Source: Rouxiella silvae
Lineage (GTDB): Bacteria; Pseudomonadota; Gammaproteobacteria; Enterobacterales; Enterobacteriaceae
Direction of reading: 5' to 3'
DNA: 64,000 nucleotides
Assembly: GCF_002093625.1 (NCBI RefSeq)
Contig: NZ_MRWD01000005.1
Coordinates: 59,446 to 123,445 of the forward strand
The notes beneath the pieces were generated by a model that did not search any database, was not told the origin of the DNA, and was given only the letters and a program-made list of their open reading frames with translations. A program made the translations under genes and the position numbers. The first letter of the stretch is position 1; each line of letters begins with the position of its first letter. Positions 17,484-26,784 of this stretch are shown piece by piece.

Positions 17484-18110
17484 TTAAAGATAAAGCGAGC
17501 GTACGATCAGGAAGTGTCCGGCAAAATAGCAGGCGGCAACAATTGCATCGGCGGCGCGGAACTTGAAGCGGTAGTGACTGATAGTCCAGACAATATTGGC
17601 CAGCAGCAGCAAAATTGAGCCACACAATAACGAAAAAGCCAAGTCGGTGCTGCGGTAAAAGTATTGTTCACCGGCAACCCACACCATTAGCAGCGTCATG
17701 ACAATAAAGGTCATCACCGCCCAGCGCATTTCCTCGAGCCTGCTCCAGATAATCGCCAGTAATATCACGCCGACAATCGCCAGTATTGCCGGTAGCGGCC
17801 AGAAAAAGGTGAAGCTCATCTGGCTGGCAAAGCTCAAAGTATAGAGAAGATGCGACAGGAAAAATGCGCCGATCGCATAAAGATAACGTTCGCGAGGAAG
17901 CAGCAGCAGCGCATCGGCAATCAGTGTGGCCATCAGTCCCAGCACAATCAGATACCCGTTGGTGCCCATTACTGGCGCCTGCCAGGCGAGCAGCATCAGC
18001 AGCAGCAGGGTCACAGGTTTGAACACCCATCCCTGCCAGCGAGGCCCACGATAACGTGCGTCGACATACAGCCAACCCGAAAGAAATACAGCAATAAACG
18101 GCCAACTCAT
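17484..18110 (-). CDS. yhhN: YhhN-family membrane protein (TMEM86/lysoplasmalogenase-like)
   Basis: A 208-residue inner-membrane protein with about seven to eight helices, the same length as E. coli YhhN. The family also contains animal TMEM86B lysoplasmalogenase. Conserved polar positions in [28 protein letters not shown] match the family's proposed catalytic aspartates, but activity in bacteria is inferred only. It lies upstream of zntA on the same strand, with the zntA promoter in the 85-bp gap, so zntA is likely to be transcribed separately. Confidence 0.88.
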   Translation of the reverse strand: MSWPFIAVFLSGWLYVDARYRGPRWQGWVFKPVTLLLLMLLAWQAPVMGTNGYLIVLGLMATLIADALLLLPRERYLYAIGAFFLSHLLYTLSFASQMSFTFFWPLPAILAIVGVILLAIIWSRLEEMRWAVMTFIVMTLLMVWVAGEQYFYRSTDLAFSLLCGSILLLLANIVWTISHYRFKFRAADAIVAACYFAGHFLIVRSLYL

Positions 18111-18301
18111 TGTTTATCCTTATTTATAAAAAGTAAGCAAAGAACTGCCAAAAACGGCAGAGCGATACCTGCTCCACCTCATGCTTTCAGTGTAGGAGAG
18201 GCACGGGGTGGCCGACAATCTTAAAAGAGACTTAAAATTGAGCGCGAAGGGGCAAAGTGGGATTTCAAAGAGTTTGGTTTAGTTTTGGTATAGCTTTAAG
18301 A

Positions 18302-18326
18302 CACTGCGCAGCGAACGTGCGCAGTG
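18302..18326 (-). terminator. Hairpin after yhhL
   Basis: Perfect 9-bp stem CACTGCGCA/TGCGCAGTG with a 7-nt loop, 16 bp past the yhhL stop. On the minus strand it is followed only by TCTTAAA, so the T-run is weak. It probably ends the rsmD-yhhL transcript. The rest of the 231-bp gap up to yhhN (18111-18301) shows nothing I can name. Confidence 0.6.
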
Positions 18327-18341
18327 CTTATCAGCGTGGGA

Positions 18342-18617
18342 TTACTTCTTCGGCATCGGCGGCTGTTTCTTCTGCCAGGCCATTAATTCAAATACGCCAA
18401 ACAGGAAAATACGCAGTTGCAGCCAAGCGCCAATAGGCGCCTGATCTTTACCCTGAGTGGCTTTGAGCAGCATCACCTGCAAACCGTGCATGAAAAACAT
18501 AAACACCATTGCCACATCGAGGAAATATTTCATCGGTTTAGGGAAGGGATGAATGATGTTTGACAGCAAAAAAATCCAGATGCAAAGCATCAATAAACGA
18601 CCAACATTAATCAACAT
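18342..18617 (-). CDS. yhhL: DUF1145 membrane protein YhhL
   Basis: A 91-residue protein (E. coli YhhL 89) with two or three membrane helices (LINVGRLLMLCIWIFLLSNIIHPFP; VAMVFMFFMHGLQVMLL) and a basic end. Its function is unknown. The start MLINVGRLL is preceded by AGGAG located inside the end of rsmD, and the two genes overlap by 11 bp, so yhhL is translationally coupled to rsmD. E. coli has yhhM after yhhL; it is missing here. Confidence 0.87.
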   Translation of the reverse strand: MLINVGRLLMLCIWIFLLSNIIHPFPKPMKYFLDVAMVFMFFMHGLQVMLLKATQGKDQAPIGAWLQLRIFLFGVFELMAWQKKQPPMPKK

Positions 18618-19230
18618 CTGACTGCTCCTGTGGCGAGGTGTCAGCAGCAAGCGTGACCTCGCGGTGATATAAGCGGTAGGCAACTTGCCCAGCGATCTTT
18701 TCCCGATGCAGGCGCCAACTGGCGGGCACGGGGATTGCGCCGTGTTCTACTTCTGATTCAATGTAAATCCAGGCCTCTTCCGCCAGCCAGCCGTTGGCGT
18801 CGAGCAGGCCAATAGTGTCTTGCAGAATGCCTTTGCGAAAAGGCGGGTCGAGAAAAACGACGTCATACGCCTGACCATTTTTAGCCAGCCAATTCAGAGA
18901 ATTGACGTTAACCACTTGGCCATTTTGCGCGTTGAGCAGTGCCAGATTTTTTTCAAGCTGCTGCGCTACCGGCTTTTCGAATTCCAGTAACGTCGCGCTG
19001 CCAGCATAGCGAGACAGCGCCTCAATACCGAGCGCACCGCTGCCGGCAAAGCAGTCGAGGCAACGCGCACCCTGAATAACCGGCGCGAGCCAATTAAATA
19101 ACGTTTCTCTGACCCTGTCGGTGGTCGGTCGCAGTCCTGGGCTATGCGGAACCGGTAGCTTGCGTCCACGCCATTGCCCGCCGATCAGGCGAATTTGGCC
19201 AGCAGCCGGGGTTTGCGGTTTTTTTGCCAT
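18607..19230 (-). CDS. rsmD: 16S rRNA (guanine966-N2)-methyltransferase RsmD
   Basis: A 207-residue SAM-dependent methyltransferase (E. coli 198) that makes m2G966 in 16S rRNA on the assembled 30S subunit. The SAM motif is CLDCFAGSGALGIEALSR and the catalytic DPPF motif is in VVFLDPPFRKG. The N-terminal RLIGGQWRGRKLPV recognition stretch is conserved. It is divergent from ftsY, as in E. coli, and overlaps yhhL by 11 bp. Confidence 0.95.
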   Translation of the reverse strand: MAKKPQTPAAGQIRLIGGQWRGRKLPVPHSPGLRPTTDRVRETLFNWLAPVIQGARCLDCFAGSGALGIEALSRYAGSATLLEFEKPVAQQLEKNLALLNAQNGQVVNVNSLNWLAKNGQAYDVVFLDPPFRKGILQDTIGLLDANGWLAEEAWIYIESEVEHGAIPVPASWRLHREKIAGQVAYRLYHREVTLAADTSPQEQSDVD

Positions 19231-19490
19231 AGTTTCGATTGTAGATTCTGGTTGTATAAAAGTCTTCGGGTGTCAGGAACACGGGTTGAGGGGCTATTCT
19301 ACCGGTGTGATGCTCTGGAGGCTACCGCGACGTCACGGCTGTTTCGCATTGTTACCACGTAGTTGATTGTATGAGCAGCGAATTCATCACTCAGGCGTGT
19401 TGCGTTTAAGGGAAAGTGATAGACTGCTAGGTTATTACCCTATTAATAATCCGTTCGTCGGTAATTAACGGCGTGGAGTGAAGTTGTAAA

Positions 19491-20903
19491 ATGGCAAAAG
19501 AGAAAAAACGCGGTTTTCTTTCCTGGTTTGGACGGGGTCGCAAAGAAGAAGAACAGCCGCAAGAGACAACGCCGGTTGAGCAGCCCCTTGAGCCGGTAGA
19601 GCAGGACGAGACCCTGCATGAGCCCACTCACACTGAGGTCGAGATTGCTGAAATTGAACCTGAGGCTGTTAAAGCGCCAGAGGTGATTGAGGCTGAGCCC
19701 GTTGCAGTAAAAGTGACCGAAGCAGAAGTTGTAGACGCTGACGTTGTAGATGCTGACATTGTTGCCGTTGCCGAGCCGGTTATCAGTCATAACGCGGAAG
19801 AGTTGGCGCAGGAAATTGTGGCGGTGACCGAAGAGGTTGCTACCCATCAACATCGGGTTGACGTTGTATCTGAGCCAGAGCCAGAGCCAGAAATCTTTGA
19901 AGAAAAAGAGTTACCGGTTGCGCTTGAGCCGCTGGTAACCCTGCCTGCATTGGAACAGCAAATCGAGCAGGATCGCCCAACAAAAGAGGGTTTCTTCGCC
20001 CGTTTAAAACGCAGCCTGGTTAAAACGCGTCAGAATCTTGGTTCCGGCTTTGTTGGCCTGTTCCGCGGTAAGAAAATTGATGACGAGTTGTTCGAAGAGC
20101 TCGAAGAGCAACTGCTGGTTGCGGACGTCGGGGTTGAAACAACCCGTAAAATCATTACTTCGCTGACTGAACACGCCAGCCGCAAGCAGCTTAAAGATGC
20201 GGAAGCGCTGTACGGCAAGCTGAAGGAAGAAATGTCTGAAATATTGGCTAAAGTTGATAAGCCGCTGGATGTCACTGGGAAAAGCCCGTATGTCATCCTT
20301 ATGGTCGGGGTCAACGGCGTCGGTAAGACCACGACTATCGGTAAATTGGCGCGCCAGTTCGCCGCCGAGGGCAAATCTGTGATGTTGGCGGCGGGTGATA
20401 CCTTCCGTGCGGCGGCGGTTGAGCAGCTTCAGGTGTGGGGTCAGCGCAACAATATTCCGGTGATTGCCCAGCACACCGGCGCGGATTCTGCATCGGTGAT
20501 TTTTGATGCTATTCAGGCGGCCAAGTCACGAAAAATTGACGTGCTGATTGCCGATACGGCAGGGCGTTTGCAAAACAAATCTCATTTGATGGAAGAGCTT
20601 AAGAAGATTGTCCGAGTGATGAAAAAACTGGACGAGGACGCCCCTCATGAGGTTATGCTGACACTTGACGCCAGTACCGGACAGAACGCCGTCAGTCAGG
20701 CGAAACTGTTTAACGAAGCTGTCGGTCTAACAGGTATTACGCTGACCAAACTGGATGGTACTGCCAAAGGCGGCGTGATTTTTGCCATCGCCGACCAGTT
20801 TGAGATCCCTATCCGCTATATCGGTGTGGGTGAAGGTATCGAAGATTTAAGGCCATTCAAGGCTGACGATTTTATTGAGGCACTTTTTGCCCGAGAGGAT
20901 TAA
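19491..20903 (+). CDS. ftsY: Signal recognition particle receptor FtsY
   Basis: A 470-residue GTPase (E. coli 497) that docks SRP-ribosome complexes at the inner membrane. The basic N-terminal patch MAKEKKRGFLSWFGRGRKEEE is followed by a long acidic A domain (about residues 20-170), low in complexity. The NG domain then shows G1 GVNGVGKTTTIGK near 272-284, DTFRAAA, DTAGR near 354 and TKLDGTAKGG near 418. The A domain contains a 15-bp tandem repeat (19728-19757). First gene of ftsYEX, 5 bp before ftsE. Confidence 0.97.
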   Translation: MAKEKKRGFLSWFGRGRKEEEQPQETTPVEQPLEPVEQDETLHEPTHTEVEIAEIEPEAVKAPEVIEAEPVAVKVTEAEVVDADVVDADIVAVAEPVISHNAEELAQEIVAVTEEVATHQHRVDVVSEPEPEPEIFEEKELPVALEPLVTLPALEQQIEQDRPTKEGFFARLKRSLVKTRQNLGSGFVGLFRGKKIDDELFEELEEQLLVADVGVETTRKIITSLTEHASRKQLKDAEALYGKLKEEMSEILAKVDKPLDVTGKSPYVILMVGVNGVGKTTTIGKLARQFAAEGKSVMLAAGDTFRAAAVEQLQVWGQRNNIPVIAQHTGADSASVIFDAIQAAKSRKIDVLIADTAGRLQNKSHLMEELKKIVRVMKKLDEDAPHEVMLTLDASTGQNAVSQAKLFNEAVGLTGITLTKLDGTAKGGVIFAIADQFEIPIRYIGVGEGIEDLRPFKADDFIEALFARED

Positions 20904-20908
20904 TACGG

Positions 20909-21580
20909 ATGATTCGCTTTGAACAGGTCAGTAAAGCTTATCTAGGCGGGCGACAGGCGCTGCAGGGCGTCGATTTCCACATTCAGCAGGGTGAAATGGC
21001 ATTTTTGACCGGTCATTCCGGTGCCGGTAAAAGTACTCTGTTGAAACTGATTTGCGGCATTGAACGCCCGAGCGCGGGCCATATTTTATTTGGTGGCCAC
21101 GACATTAGCCGCCTGAAGGCGCGCGAAGTCCCGTTTCTGCGCCGCCAGATTGGCATGATATTTCAGGATCACCACCTGCTGCTCGACAGAACTGTTTACG
21201 ACAATGTCGCGATGCCTCTGATCATTGCCGGTGCAAGTGGTGAAGACATTCGACGCCGGGTTTCGGCTGCACTCGACAAAGTGGGCCTGTTGGACAAGGC
21301 GAAGAACTTCCCTATTCAACTTTCCGGCGGTGAACAGCAGCGGGTGGGTATTGCTCGCGCCGTGGTGAACAAACCAGCGGTGCTGCTGGCCGATGAGCCT
21401 ACGGGTAACCTGGACGAAGTGTTGTCGGAGGGAATTTTGCGGTTGTTTGAAGAGTTTAACCGCGTTGGCGTGACTGTATTGATGGCAACCCATGACATGG
21501 GGCTGATTGCCAGCCGCCGCTATCGTACGCTGACCCTGAGTCAGGGAAGAGTAGCCGGAGGCGCATACCATGGCCAATAG
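20909..21580 (+). CDS. ftsE: Cell division ATP-binding protein FtsE
   Basis: A 223-residue ABC ATPase (E. coli 222). With FtsX it transmits ATP hydrolysis across the inner membrane to activate periplasmic amidases through EnvC during division. Walker [10 protein letters not shown] is near residues 35-43, the signature LSGGEQQRV near 137, and Walker [12 protein letters not shown] near 160. It begins 5 bp after ftsY and its 3' end overlaps ftsX by 11 bp, so all three genes are co-translated. Confidence 0.97.
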   Translation: MIRFEQVSKAYLGGRQALQGVDFHIQQGEMAFLTGHSGAGKSTLLKLICGIERPSAGHILFGGHDISRLKAREVPFLRRQIGMIFQDHHLLLDRTVYDNVAMPLIIAGASGEDIRRRVSAALDKVGLLDKAKNFPIQLSGGEQQRVGIARAVVNKPAVLLADEPTGNLDEVLSEGILRLFEEFNRVGVTVLMATHDMGLIASRRYRTLTLSQGRVAGGAYHGQ

Positions 21581-22550
21581 TCCTAAGCCGGGCCGCACGG
21601 CCAAGAGCGCACGTGATACCAAAAGCAAAGCGCTGCAGGGCGGATTCCGCGAGCAGTGGCGCTATGCGTGGAGCAACACCATCCGCGACATGCTGCGCCA
21701 GCCGCTGGCAACGTTGTTGACCGTCATGGTGATTGCCATCTCGCTGACCCTGCCGAGTGTGTGCTATCTGGTGTGGAAAAACGTGAGTCAGGCCGCGGAG
21801 CAGTGGTATCCCACGCCGCAATTAACGGTTTATCTCGATAAATCGCTGGATGATGACGCGGCCATGAACGTAATGAAAGCGCTTAAAGCTGAAGCTGGCG
21901 TTGATAAGGTTAACTACCTTTCTCGGCAGGAAGCGATGAGCGAATTCCGCAACTGGTCAGGCTTTGGCGGTGCCATGGATATGCTGGAGCAAAACCCGCT
22001 CCCTGCGGTGGCAATCATCACGCCGAAAATGAACTTTGAAGATTCCAAGACACTGAACACCTTGCGTGACCGAGTTGCTGCCGTACAGGGCGTAGACGAA
22101 GTGCGCATGGACGACAGCTGGTTTGCGCGACTCGCTGCGTTGACTGGGCTGGTGGGGCAAATAGCTGCCATGATTGGCGTCTTGATGATCGTGGCTGTGT
22201 TCTTGGTCATCGGCAACAGCGTGCGCCTGAGCATTTTCAGTCGCCGCGATACTATTAACGTAATGAAACTTATCGGCGCCACCGATGGGTTTATCTTGAG
22301 GCCGTTTCTCAACGGCGGTGCAATGCTCGGATTTTGTGGGGCTCTGCTCTCGCTTATTCTTTCAGAAGCGCTGGTGTTGCGTTTAGAGGCAGTGGTGACG
22401 CAGGTTGCCTCGGTGTTTGGCACTAACTTTGATCTTCACGGGTTAGGGTGGGATGAAAGCCTGCTGCTGCTGTTGATCTCGGCGATGATCGGTTGGATCG
22501 CGGCCTACCTTGCAACGGTGCAACATTTACGACGATTTACACCACAATAA
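21570..22550 (+). CDS. ftsX: Cell division protein FtsX
   Basis: A 326-residue inner-membrane partner of FtsE (E. coli 352). A short basic cytoplasmic N-terminus is followed by TM1 ([20 protein letters not shown]), a periplasmic loop of about 130 residues that binds EnvC, and three more helices. The shorter length is in the variable N-terminal tail, which varies between enterics. The conserved [21 protein letters not shown] loop and [23 protein letters not shown] are intact. The ATG lies inside the ftsE 3' end. Confidence 0.96.
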   Translation: MANSPKPGRTAKSARDTKSKALQGGFREQWRYAWSNTIRDMLRQPLATLLTVMVIAISLTLPSVCYLVWKNVSQAAEQWYPTPQLTVYLDKSLDDDAAMNVMKALKAEAGVDKVNYLSRQEAMSEFRNWSGFGGAMDMLEQNPLPAVAIITPKMNFEDSKTLNTLRDRVAAVQGVDEVRMDDSWFARLAALTGLVGQIAAMIGVLMIVAVFLVIGNSVRLSIFSRRDTINVMKLIGATDGFILRPFLNGGAMLGFCGALLSLILSEALVLRLEAVVTQVASVFGTNFDLHGLGWDESLLLLLISAMIGWIAAYLATVQHLRRFTPQ

Positions 22551-22567
22551 GATTTTTTTGGTATACT

Positions 22568-22603
22568 CTTCCCTTGTAGCTGTGGGTTGTGTTGCAAGGG
22601 AAG
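22568..22603 (+). repeat. Inverted repeat downstream of ftsX
   Basis: Perfect 9-bp repeat CTTCCCTTG (22568-22576) and CAAGGGAAG (22595-22603) with an 18-nt loop, starting 17 bp after ftsX. No T-run follows, so it is not a standard terminator. It lies at the beginning of the rpoH upstream region (22551-22876, 326 bp), which otherwise carries promoters. Confidence 0.55.
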
Positions 22604-22740
22604 ACCCATTTCAATAGTCTGCTTTAAAGGATCCTTGTTATTTAGGATCTTATGAACTCTCTTCCTCTTGAGCACGATTTCCCAATCATTTTCCCTGTAC
22701 CTCGCATACAGTCATTGGGCCGAATAAGGCGCTAATGAGT

Positions 22741-22767
22741 GAACTTTGAGTGAGTTTCAGGGTCATA
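22741..22767 (+). promoter_or_regulatory. Sigma-E (RpoE) type promoter of rpoH (P3-like)
   Basis: GAACTT (22741-22746), a 16-bp spacer and TCATA (22763-22767) match the extracytoplasmic sigma-E promoter GAACTT-N16-TCTGA and the spacing of rpoH P3 in E. coli. This would keep rpoH transcribed at lethal heat and under envelope stress. It leaves a leader of about 100 nt before the rpoH ATG. Confidence 0.72.
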
Positions 22768-22876
22768 TCAGCAGCAATGTGAGTGGTTCTTCGCTGTCGT
22801 AATACGGTTATCCGTTGGTATTCATTCCGCGACAACGTTGTGTAAAACCTTCTTACGTCACATTAGAGAGGCTTTA

Positions 22877-23734
22877 ATGACCAAAGAAATGCAAACTTTA
22901 GCACTAGTACCCCAAGGTAGCCTGGAAGCCTATGTCAGGGCCGCCAATGCCTATCCTATGCTCACGGCAGAGGAAGAACGGGCACTGGCTGAACGGCTGC
23001 ATTACGAGGGCGATCTGGAAGCAGCTAAACAGCTAATCCTGTCTCACCTGCGCTTTGTCGCTCATATCGCCCGTAATTATTCCGGTTACGGTCTGCCGCA
23101 GGCTGACCTTATCCAGGAAGGCAACATTGGCCTGATGAAAGCGGTTCGCCGCTTTAATCCCGAGGTCGGTGTACGTCTGGTTTCCTTCGCCGTGCACTGG
23201 ATAAAAGCAGAGATCCACGAGTACGTGCTGCGTAACTGGCGCATCGTGAAAGTGGCTACCACTAAAGCACAACGTAAGTTGTTCTTTAACCTGCGCAAAA
23301 ACAAGAAGCGCCTGGGTTGGTTTAGCCATGAAGAAGTCGAACACGTTGCTCGTGAGCTTGGTGTAACCAGTAAAGACGTGCTAGAAATGGAATCTCGCAT
23401 GGCGGCACAGGACATGACCTTTGACCCAACGCCGGACGAAGAGCCGCGCGATGGTCAAGCAATGGCGCCTATGCTGTATTTGCAGGATAAAAGCTCTGAC
23501 TTCGCAGAAACTATCGAAGATGATAACTGGGAAACCAACGCAGCCGATAAACTGACCTTCGCAATGGAAGGGCTGGACGAGCGTAGTCAGGATATTATCC
23601 GTGCCCGCTGGCTTGACGACGACAATAAGTCGACGCTTCAGGAACTGGCTGACAAATACGGTGTTTCTGCCGAGCGCGTTCGCCAACTTGAAAAAAATGC
23701 GATGAAAAAGTTGCGACTGGCTATCGAAGCCTGA
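22877..23734 (+). CDS. rpoH: RNA polymerase heat-shock sigma factor RpoH (sigma-32)
   Basis: A 285-residue sigma factor (E. coli 284). Region 2 includes [44 protein letters not shown], the RpoH box [10 protein letters not shown] follows, and region 4 contains the helix-turn-helix [23 protein letters not shown]. The start MTKEMQTLA is preceded by GAGAGG; an upstream in-frame start is unlikely. The first codons (ATGCAAACTTTAGC) resemble the E. coli stretch that pairs in the mRNA thermosensor, so translation is probably heat-controlled too. It is closed by a strong terminator. Confidence 0.97.
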   Translation: MTKEMQTLALVPQGSLEAYVRAANAYPMLTAEEERALAERLHYEGDLEAAKQLILSHLRFVAHIARNYSGYGLPQADLIQEGNIGLMKAVRRFNPEVGVRLVSFAVHWIKAEIHEYVLRNWRIVKVATTKAQRKLFFNLRKNKKRLGWFSHEEVEHVARELGVTSKDVLEMESRMAAQDMTFDPTPDEEPRDGQAMAPMLYLQDKSSDFAETIEDDNWETNAADKLTFAMEGLDERSQDIIRARWLDDDNKSTLQELADKYGVSAERVRQLEKNAMKKLRLAIEA

Positions 23735-23780
23735 TTTATTGTCTTTGATTAAACGGCCTGTGAACAGCAGGTATCACGTA

Positions 23781-23810
23781 AAAAAGCGACCCACTGAGGT
23801 CGCTTTTTTT
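23781..23810. terminator. Bidirectional terminator between rpoH and panM
   Basis: Stem AAAAAGCGACC/GGTCGCTTTTT with a CACTGA loop and flanking A and T runs; works for both convergent genes. Confidence 0.92.
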
Positions 23811-23834
23811 ATGGCTACAGAAAACGACCCGACG

Positions 23835-24242
23835 TTAGTGAGGCCGAACTTTCTGCCAGCTGTTTCCAACCAACCTGAAACCACAGGCCTGCATAAAGGC
23901 GTCGAATGCCGCACTGTCAGTCTGGGTAATACCGGGCTGGGCCTGAATCGAAAACGTTATTATTTCGGGAAGCTGTAGCTGTAAATCCTCAATCAGATAC
24001 AAGCCTACGCCGCGTCTGCGTGTGACCTCACGTACGCACAAATCACCTAATTCAGCTTTGGTACCCGTCACCGAAACTTTCACCGCCGCCAGTAGCCTAT
24101 CATTAAATCGCGCTGCAAAAATCATTCGTTGCCCCACGATCCCGCTGCGCCAGTCGGCACACTGCTGCTGTGGCCAAATCTTGGCTAAATCGATTTTGTC
24201 CTGCGGAGTAAGGTTGTCGAGCTTTACGATGGTTAATTTCAT
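23835..24242 (-). CDS. panM: PanD maturation factor PanM/PanZ
   Basis: A 135-residue GNAT-fold protein (E. coli PanZ 127). It binds acetyl-CoA and promotes self-cleavage of pro-PanD to active aspartate decarboxylase, and it also feeds back on the enzyme in response to CoA. The acetyl-CoA loop is VREVTRRRGVGLYLIEDL; the N-terminus MKLTIVKLDNLTPQDKIDLAKIWP is family-typical. In E. coli panM lies between livJ and livK; here it is between rpoH and the single liv binding-protein gene. Confidence 0.93.
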   Translation of the reverse strand: MKLTIVKLDNLTPQDKIDLAKIWPQQQCADWRSGIVGQRMIFAARFNDRLLAAVKVSVTGTKAELGDLCVREVTRRRGVGLYLIEDLQLQLPEIITFSIQAQPGITQTDSAAFDAFMQACGFRLVGNSWQKVRPH

Positions 24243-24654
24243 GATTTAGGCACAGATAACAAAGGGAAAAGGACAATGAACAGTGTACTGGATAACCCTT
24301 TCAGTGGTGCGTAACTTTTTTTGTACAATAACAGTTAGAAAATATTTTCCGCACAGGCGTATAAAATATAAACGGCGGACTAATTTTAACTAAGCAGTTT
24401 TAACCGCTGACAACTTCGCGATTTGCCGCGTTTAACCCCAAATAAAATTCTGTTTACACCTCATGTTTCTGAGTGTGAGATTTGATTTGCAGAAGAAAAT
24501 TCCTGTTTAATGATGTGATAAATAAGCGTTTTATTAGTGAATAAGACCAAAAAAACCTGCTAACTCATTATTACTTATGGCGAAAGCCTCATGTGAGCAT
24601 GTTTTAAGCAGGTGGATATACGACATCACAACATAATCAAACGGGGTAGTCAGG
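24243..24654 (+). promoter_or_regulatory. Upstream region and structured leader of livK
   Basis: A 412-bp AT-rich gap. Its last part (24555-24613) can fold into a nested hairpin: outer stem ACCTGCT/AGCAGGT, middle stem CTCA/TGAG, and an inner GGC-GAAA-GCC tetraloop hairpin (24579-24588). Leucine-responsive control and premature termination are known for E. coli liv binding-protein genes; this structure is a candidate for a similar role. A 19-codon frame starting at 24577 overlaps it, but it has no ribosome binding site and no leucine run. No other gene is visible. Confidence 0.45.
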
Positions 24655-25767
24655 ATGAAATTAACAAAGGGTAAAGTCTGGTTAGCGGGCTGTGTTGCTC
24701 TGGCACTTGGCCACTCAGCCATAGCCAAGGACATAAAAGTTGCCATCGTTGGCGCGATGTCCGGACCGGTTGCCCAATACGGCGACATGGAATTTACCGG
24801 TGCAAAACAGGCGATTGCAGATATTAACGCTAAGGGCGGTATTAAGGGCGACAAGCTGGTCGGTGTTGAATACGACGACGCCTGCGATCCTAAACAGGCC
24901 GTGGCTGTAGCTAACAAAGTCATCAACGACGGCATTCGCTATGTTATTGGGCACCTGTGCTCTTCTTCTACTCAGCCTGCATCAGATATATATGAAGACG
25001 AAGGCGTGATTATGATTACGCCAGCGGCGACTAACGCCGACCTGACTACCCGTGGTTATAAGATGATTATGCGCACCACCGGTCTGGACTCCGATCAAGG
25101 CCCAACCGCGGCTAAATATATCCTCGACACCATCAAACCTCAGCGCATCGCGGTTATTCACGACAAGCAACAGTACGGTGAAGGTCTGGCGCGTTCTGTA
25201 CAAGACAGCCTGAAGAAATCCGGCGGCAACGTGGTGATGTTTGAAGGGATTACGGCGGGTGACAAAGACTTCTCTACGCTGGTGGCGCGCTTGAAAAAAG
25301 AGAACGTTGATTTTGTCTATTTCGGTGGCTATTACCCAGAAATGGGTCAAATCCTGCGTCAGTCCAAACAGGCTGGTCTAAACGCCAAGTTTATGGGCCC
25401 GGAAGGCGTGGGTAACTCCTCGCTCTCAAACATTGCCGGGGCTGCGTCCGAAGGCATGCTGGTCACACTGCCAAAACGTTATGATCAGGTTCCTGCCAAC
25501 CAGCCAATCGTTGATGCACTGAAGGCTAAAAAGCTCGACCCAACCGGCCCGTTTGTCTGGACCACCTATGCGGCACTGCAGGCGTTAACCACGGGTATGA
25601 CCCGCAGCGGCAGCATGGAGCCGGCTGATATCGTCAAAAATCTTAAATCAGCACCGGTCGATACCGTCATGGGCCCGCTGAGCTGGGATGAGAAGGGTGA
25701 TTTGAAAGGCTTCGAGTTTGGCATCTTCGAGTGGCACGCCGACGGCACTTCTACGCCGATTAAGTAA
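24655..25767 (+). CDS. livK: Branched-chain amino acid ABC transporter, periplasmic binding protein (LivK/LivJ type)
   Basis: A 370-residue precursor with a signal peptide ([20 protein letters not shown]...) cut after AIA, before KDIKVAIVG. The mature protein is the high-affinity leucine/isoleucine/valine receptor fold. Conserved ligand-site stretches are [30 protein letters not shown] and [11 protein letters not shown]. It mixes features of E. coli LivK ([23 protein letters not shown]) and LivJ (PVAQYG). E. coli has separate livJ and livK genes; only one occurs here, so it probably serves all three amino acids. First gene of livKHMGF. Confidence 0.93.
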   Translation: MKLTKGKVWLAGCVALALGHSAIAKDIKVAIVGAMSGPVAQYGDMEFTGAKQAIADINAKGGIKGDKLVGVEYDDACDPKQAVAVANKVINDGIRYVIGHLCSSSTQPASDIYEDEGVIMITPAATNADLTTRGYKMIMRTTGLDSDQGPTAAKYILDTIKPQRIAVIHDKQQYGEGLARSVQDSLKKSGGNVVMFEGITAGDKDFSTLVARLKKENVDFVYFGGYYPEMGQILRQSKQAGLNAKFMGPEGVGNSSLSNIAGAASEGMLVTLPKRYDQVPANQPIVDALKAKKLDPTGPFVWTTYAALQALTTGMTRSGSMEPADIVKNLKSAPVDTVMGPLSWDEKGDLKGFEFGIFEWHADGTSTPIK

Positions 25768-25795
25768 TAATTTTAAACTCTCGGCCATCGTCATT

Positions 25796-25821
25796 AGCGC
25801 TGCAGCCCCTGTTGCAGCGCT
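25796..25821 (+). terminator. Intercistronic hairpin between livK and livH
   Basis: Perfect 9-bp stem AGCGCTGCA/TGCAGCGCT with an 8-nt loop, in the only sizeable gap inside the liv operon. There is no T-run. It is likely to shield the livK part of the mRNA or reduce read-through, so that the binding protein outnumbers the membrane subunits. Confidence 0.55.
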
Positions 25822-25857
25822 ATGCCCACGAGCTGGAGCGTCATTAAGGTTCAAGGT

Positions 25858-26784
25858 ATGTCAGAGCAGTTTCTCTATTTTATCCAGCAGATGTTTAACG
25901 GTGTGACCTTGGGCAGCACCTACGCGCTGATCGCCATCGGCTACACCATGGTTTATGGCATTATCGGCATGATCAACTTCGCCCACGGCGAGGTATACAT
26001 GATTGGCAGCTATGTCTCCTTTATCGTGATTGCCGCGCTGATGATGATGGGCATCGACGCCAGTTGGTTGCTGATAGGTGCCGGATTTATCGCGGCTATT
26101 GTGATTTCCAGCGCCTATGGCTGGAGCATTGAGCGCGTGGCCTATAAGCCGGTGCGTAACTCAAAGCGACTGATTGCACTTATCTCTGCCATCGGGATGT
26201 CTATTTTCCTGCAAAACTACGTTAGCCTGACCCAGGGCTCGCGTGACTTGGCGTTACCGAGCCTAGTCACCGGCCAGTGGACGCTGGGCGAAACCAACGG
26301 CTTTGCCGCGACTATCAGCACAATGCAGCTGATTATCTGGGTGGTGACTTTTATCGCGATGCTGTCATTGACGCTGTTTATTCGCTATTCCCGTATGGGT
26401 CGAGCCTGCCGCGCCTGCGCAGAAGATTTAAAAATGGCCAGCCTGCTGGGGATAAGCACCGATCGCGTTATTTCCCTGACCTTTGTTATTGGCGCACTGA
26501 TGGCCGCCGTCGCAGGCGTACTTCTGGGACAATTTTACGGCGTGATTAACCCGTATATCGGCTTTATGGCCGGCATGAAAGCCTTCACGGCCGCAGTCCT
26601 AGGCGGTATTGGCAGCATTCCTGGTGCGATGATTGGCGGCCTGATTTTGGGCGTGGCCGAAGCCTTGACTTCGGCATATCTCAGCACCGAGTACAAAGAC
26701 GTCGTATCTTTTGCGCTGCTGATTGTGGTGTTGCTGGTTCTGCCAACCGGGATCTTGGGTCGTCCGGAGGTTGAGAAAGTATGA
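25858..26784 (+). CDS. livH: Branched-chain amino acid ABC transporter permease LivH
   Basis: A 308-residue inner-membrane permease, exactly the E. coli length, with about eight helices. It pairs with LivM to form the channel. The cytoplasmic coupling stretch [21 protein letters not shown] contacts LivG/LivF. The start [13 protein letters not shown] is preceded by TAAGG; an upstream extension of 12 codons is unlikely because it runs over the intercistronic hairpin. It overlaps livM by 4 bp (ATGA). Confidence 0.95.
   Translation: MSEQFLYFIQQMFNGVTLGSTYALIAIGYTMVYGIIGMINFAHGEVYMIGSYVSFIVIAALMMMGIDASWLLIGAGFIAAIVISSAYGWSIERVAYKPVRNSKRLIALISAIGMSIFLQNYVSLTQGSRDLALPSLVTGQWTLGETNGFAATISTMQLIIWVVTFIAMLSLTLFIRYSRMGRACRACAEDLKMASLLGISTDRVISLTFVIGALMAAVAGVLLGQFYGVINPYIGFMAGMKAFTAAVLGGIGSIPGAMIGGLILGVAEALTSAYLSTEYKDVVSFALLIVVLLVLPTGILGRPEVEKV

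Noticed and set aside
23739..23978. 79-codon plus-strand frame after rpoH
   Set aside because: It spans the rpoH terminator hairpin and the 3' end of panM on the other strand; no ribosome binding site.
24577..24636. 19-codon leader frame before livK as an attenuator peptide
   Set aside because: No Shine-Dalgarno sequence and no run of Leu, Ile or Val codons, as would be expected of a leucine attenuator.
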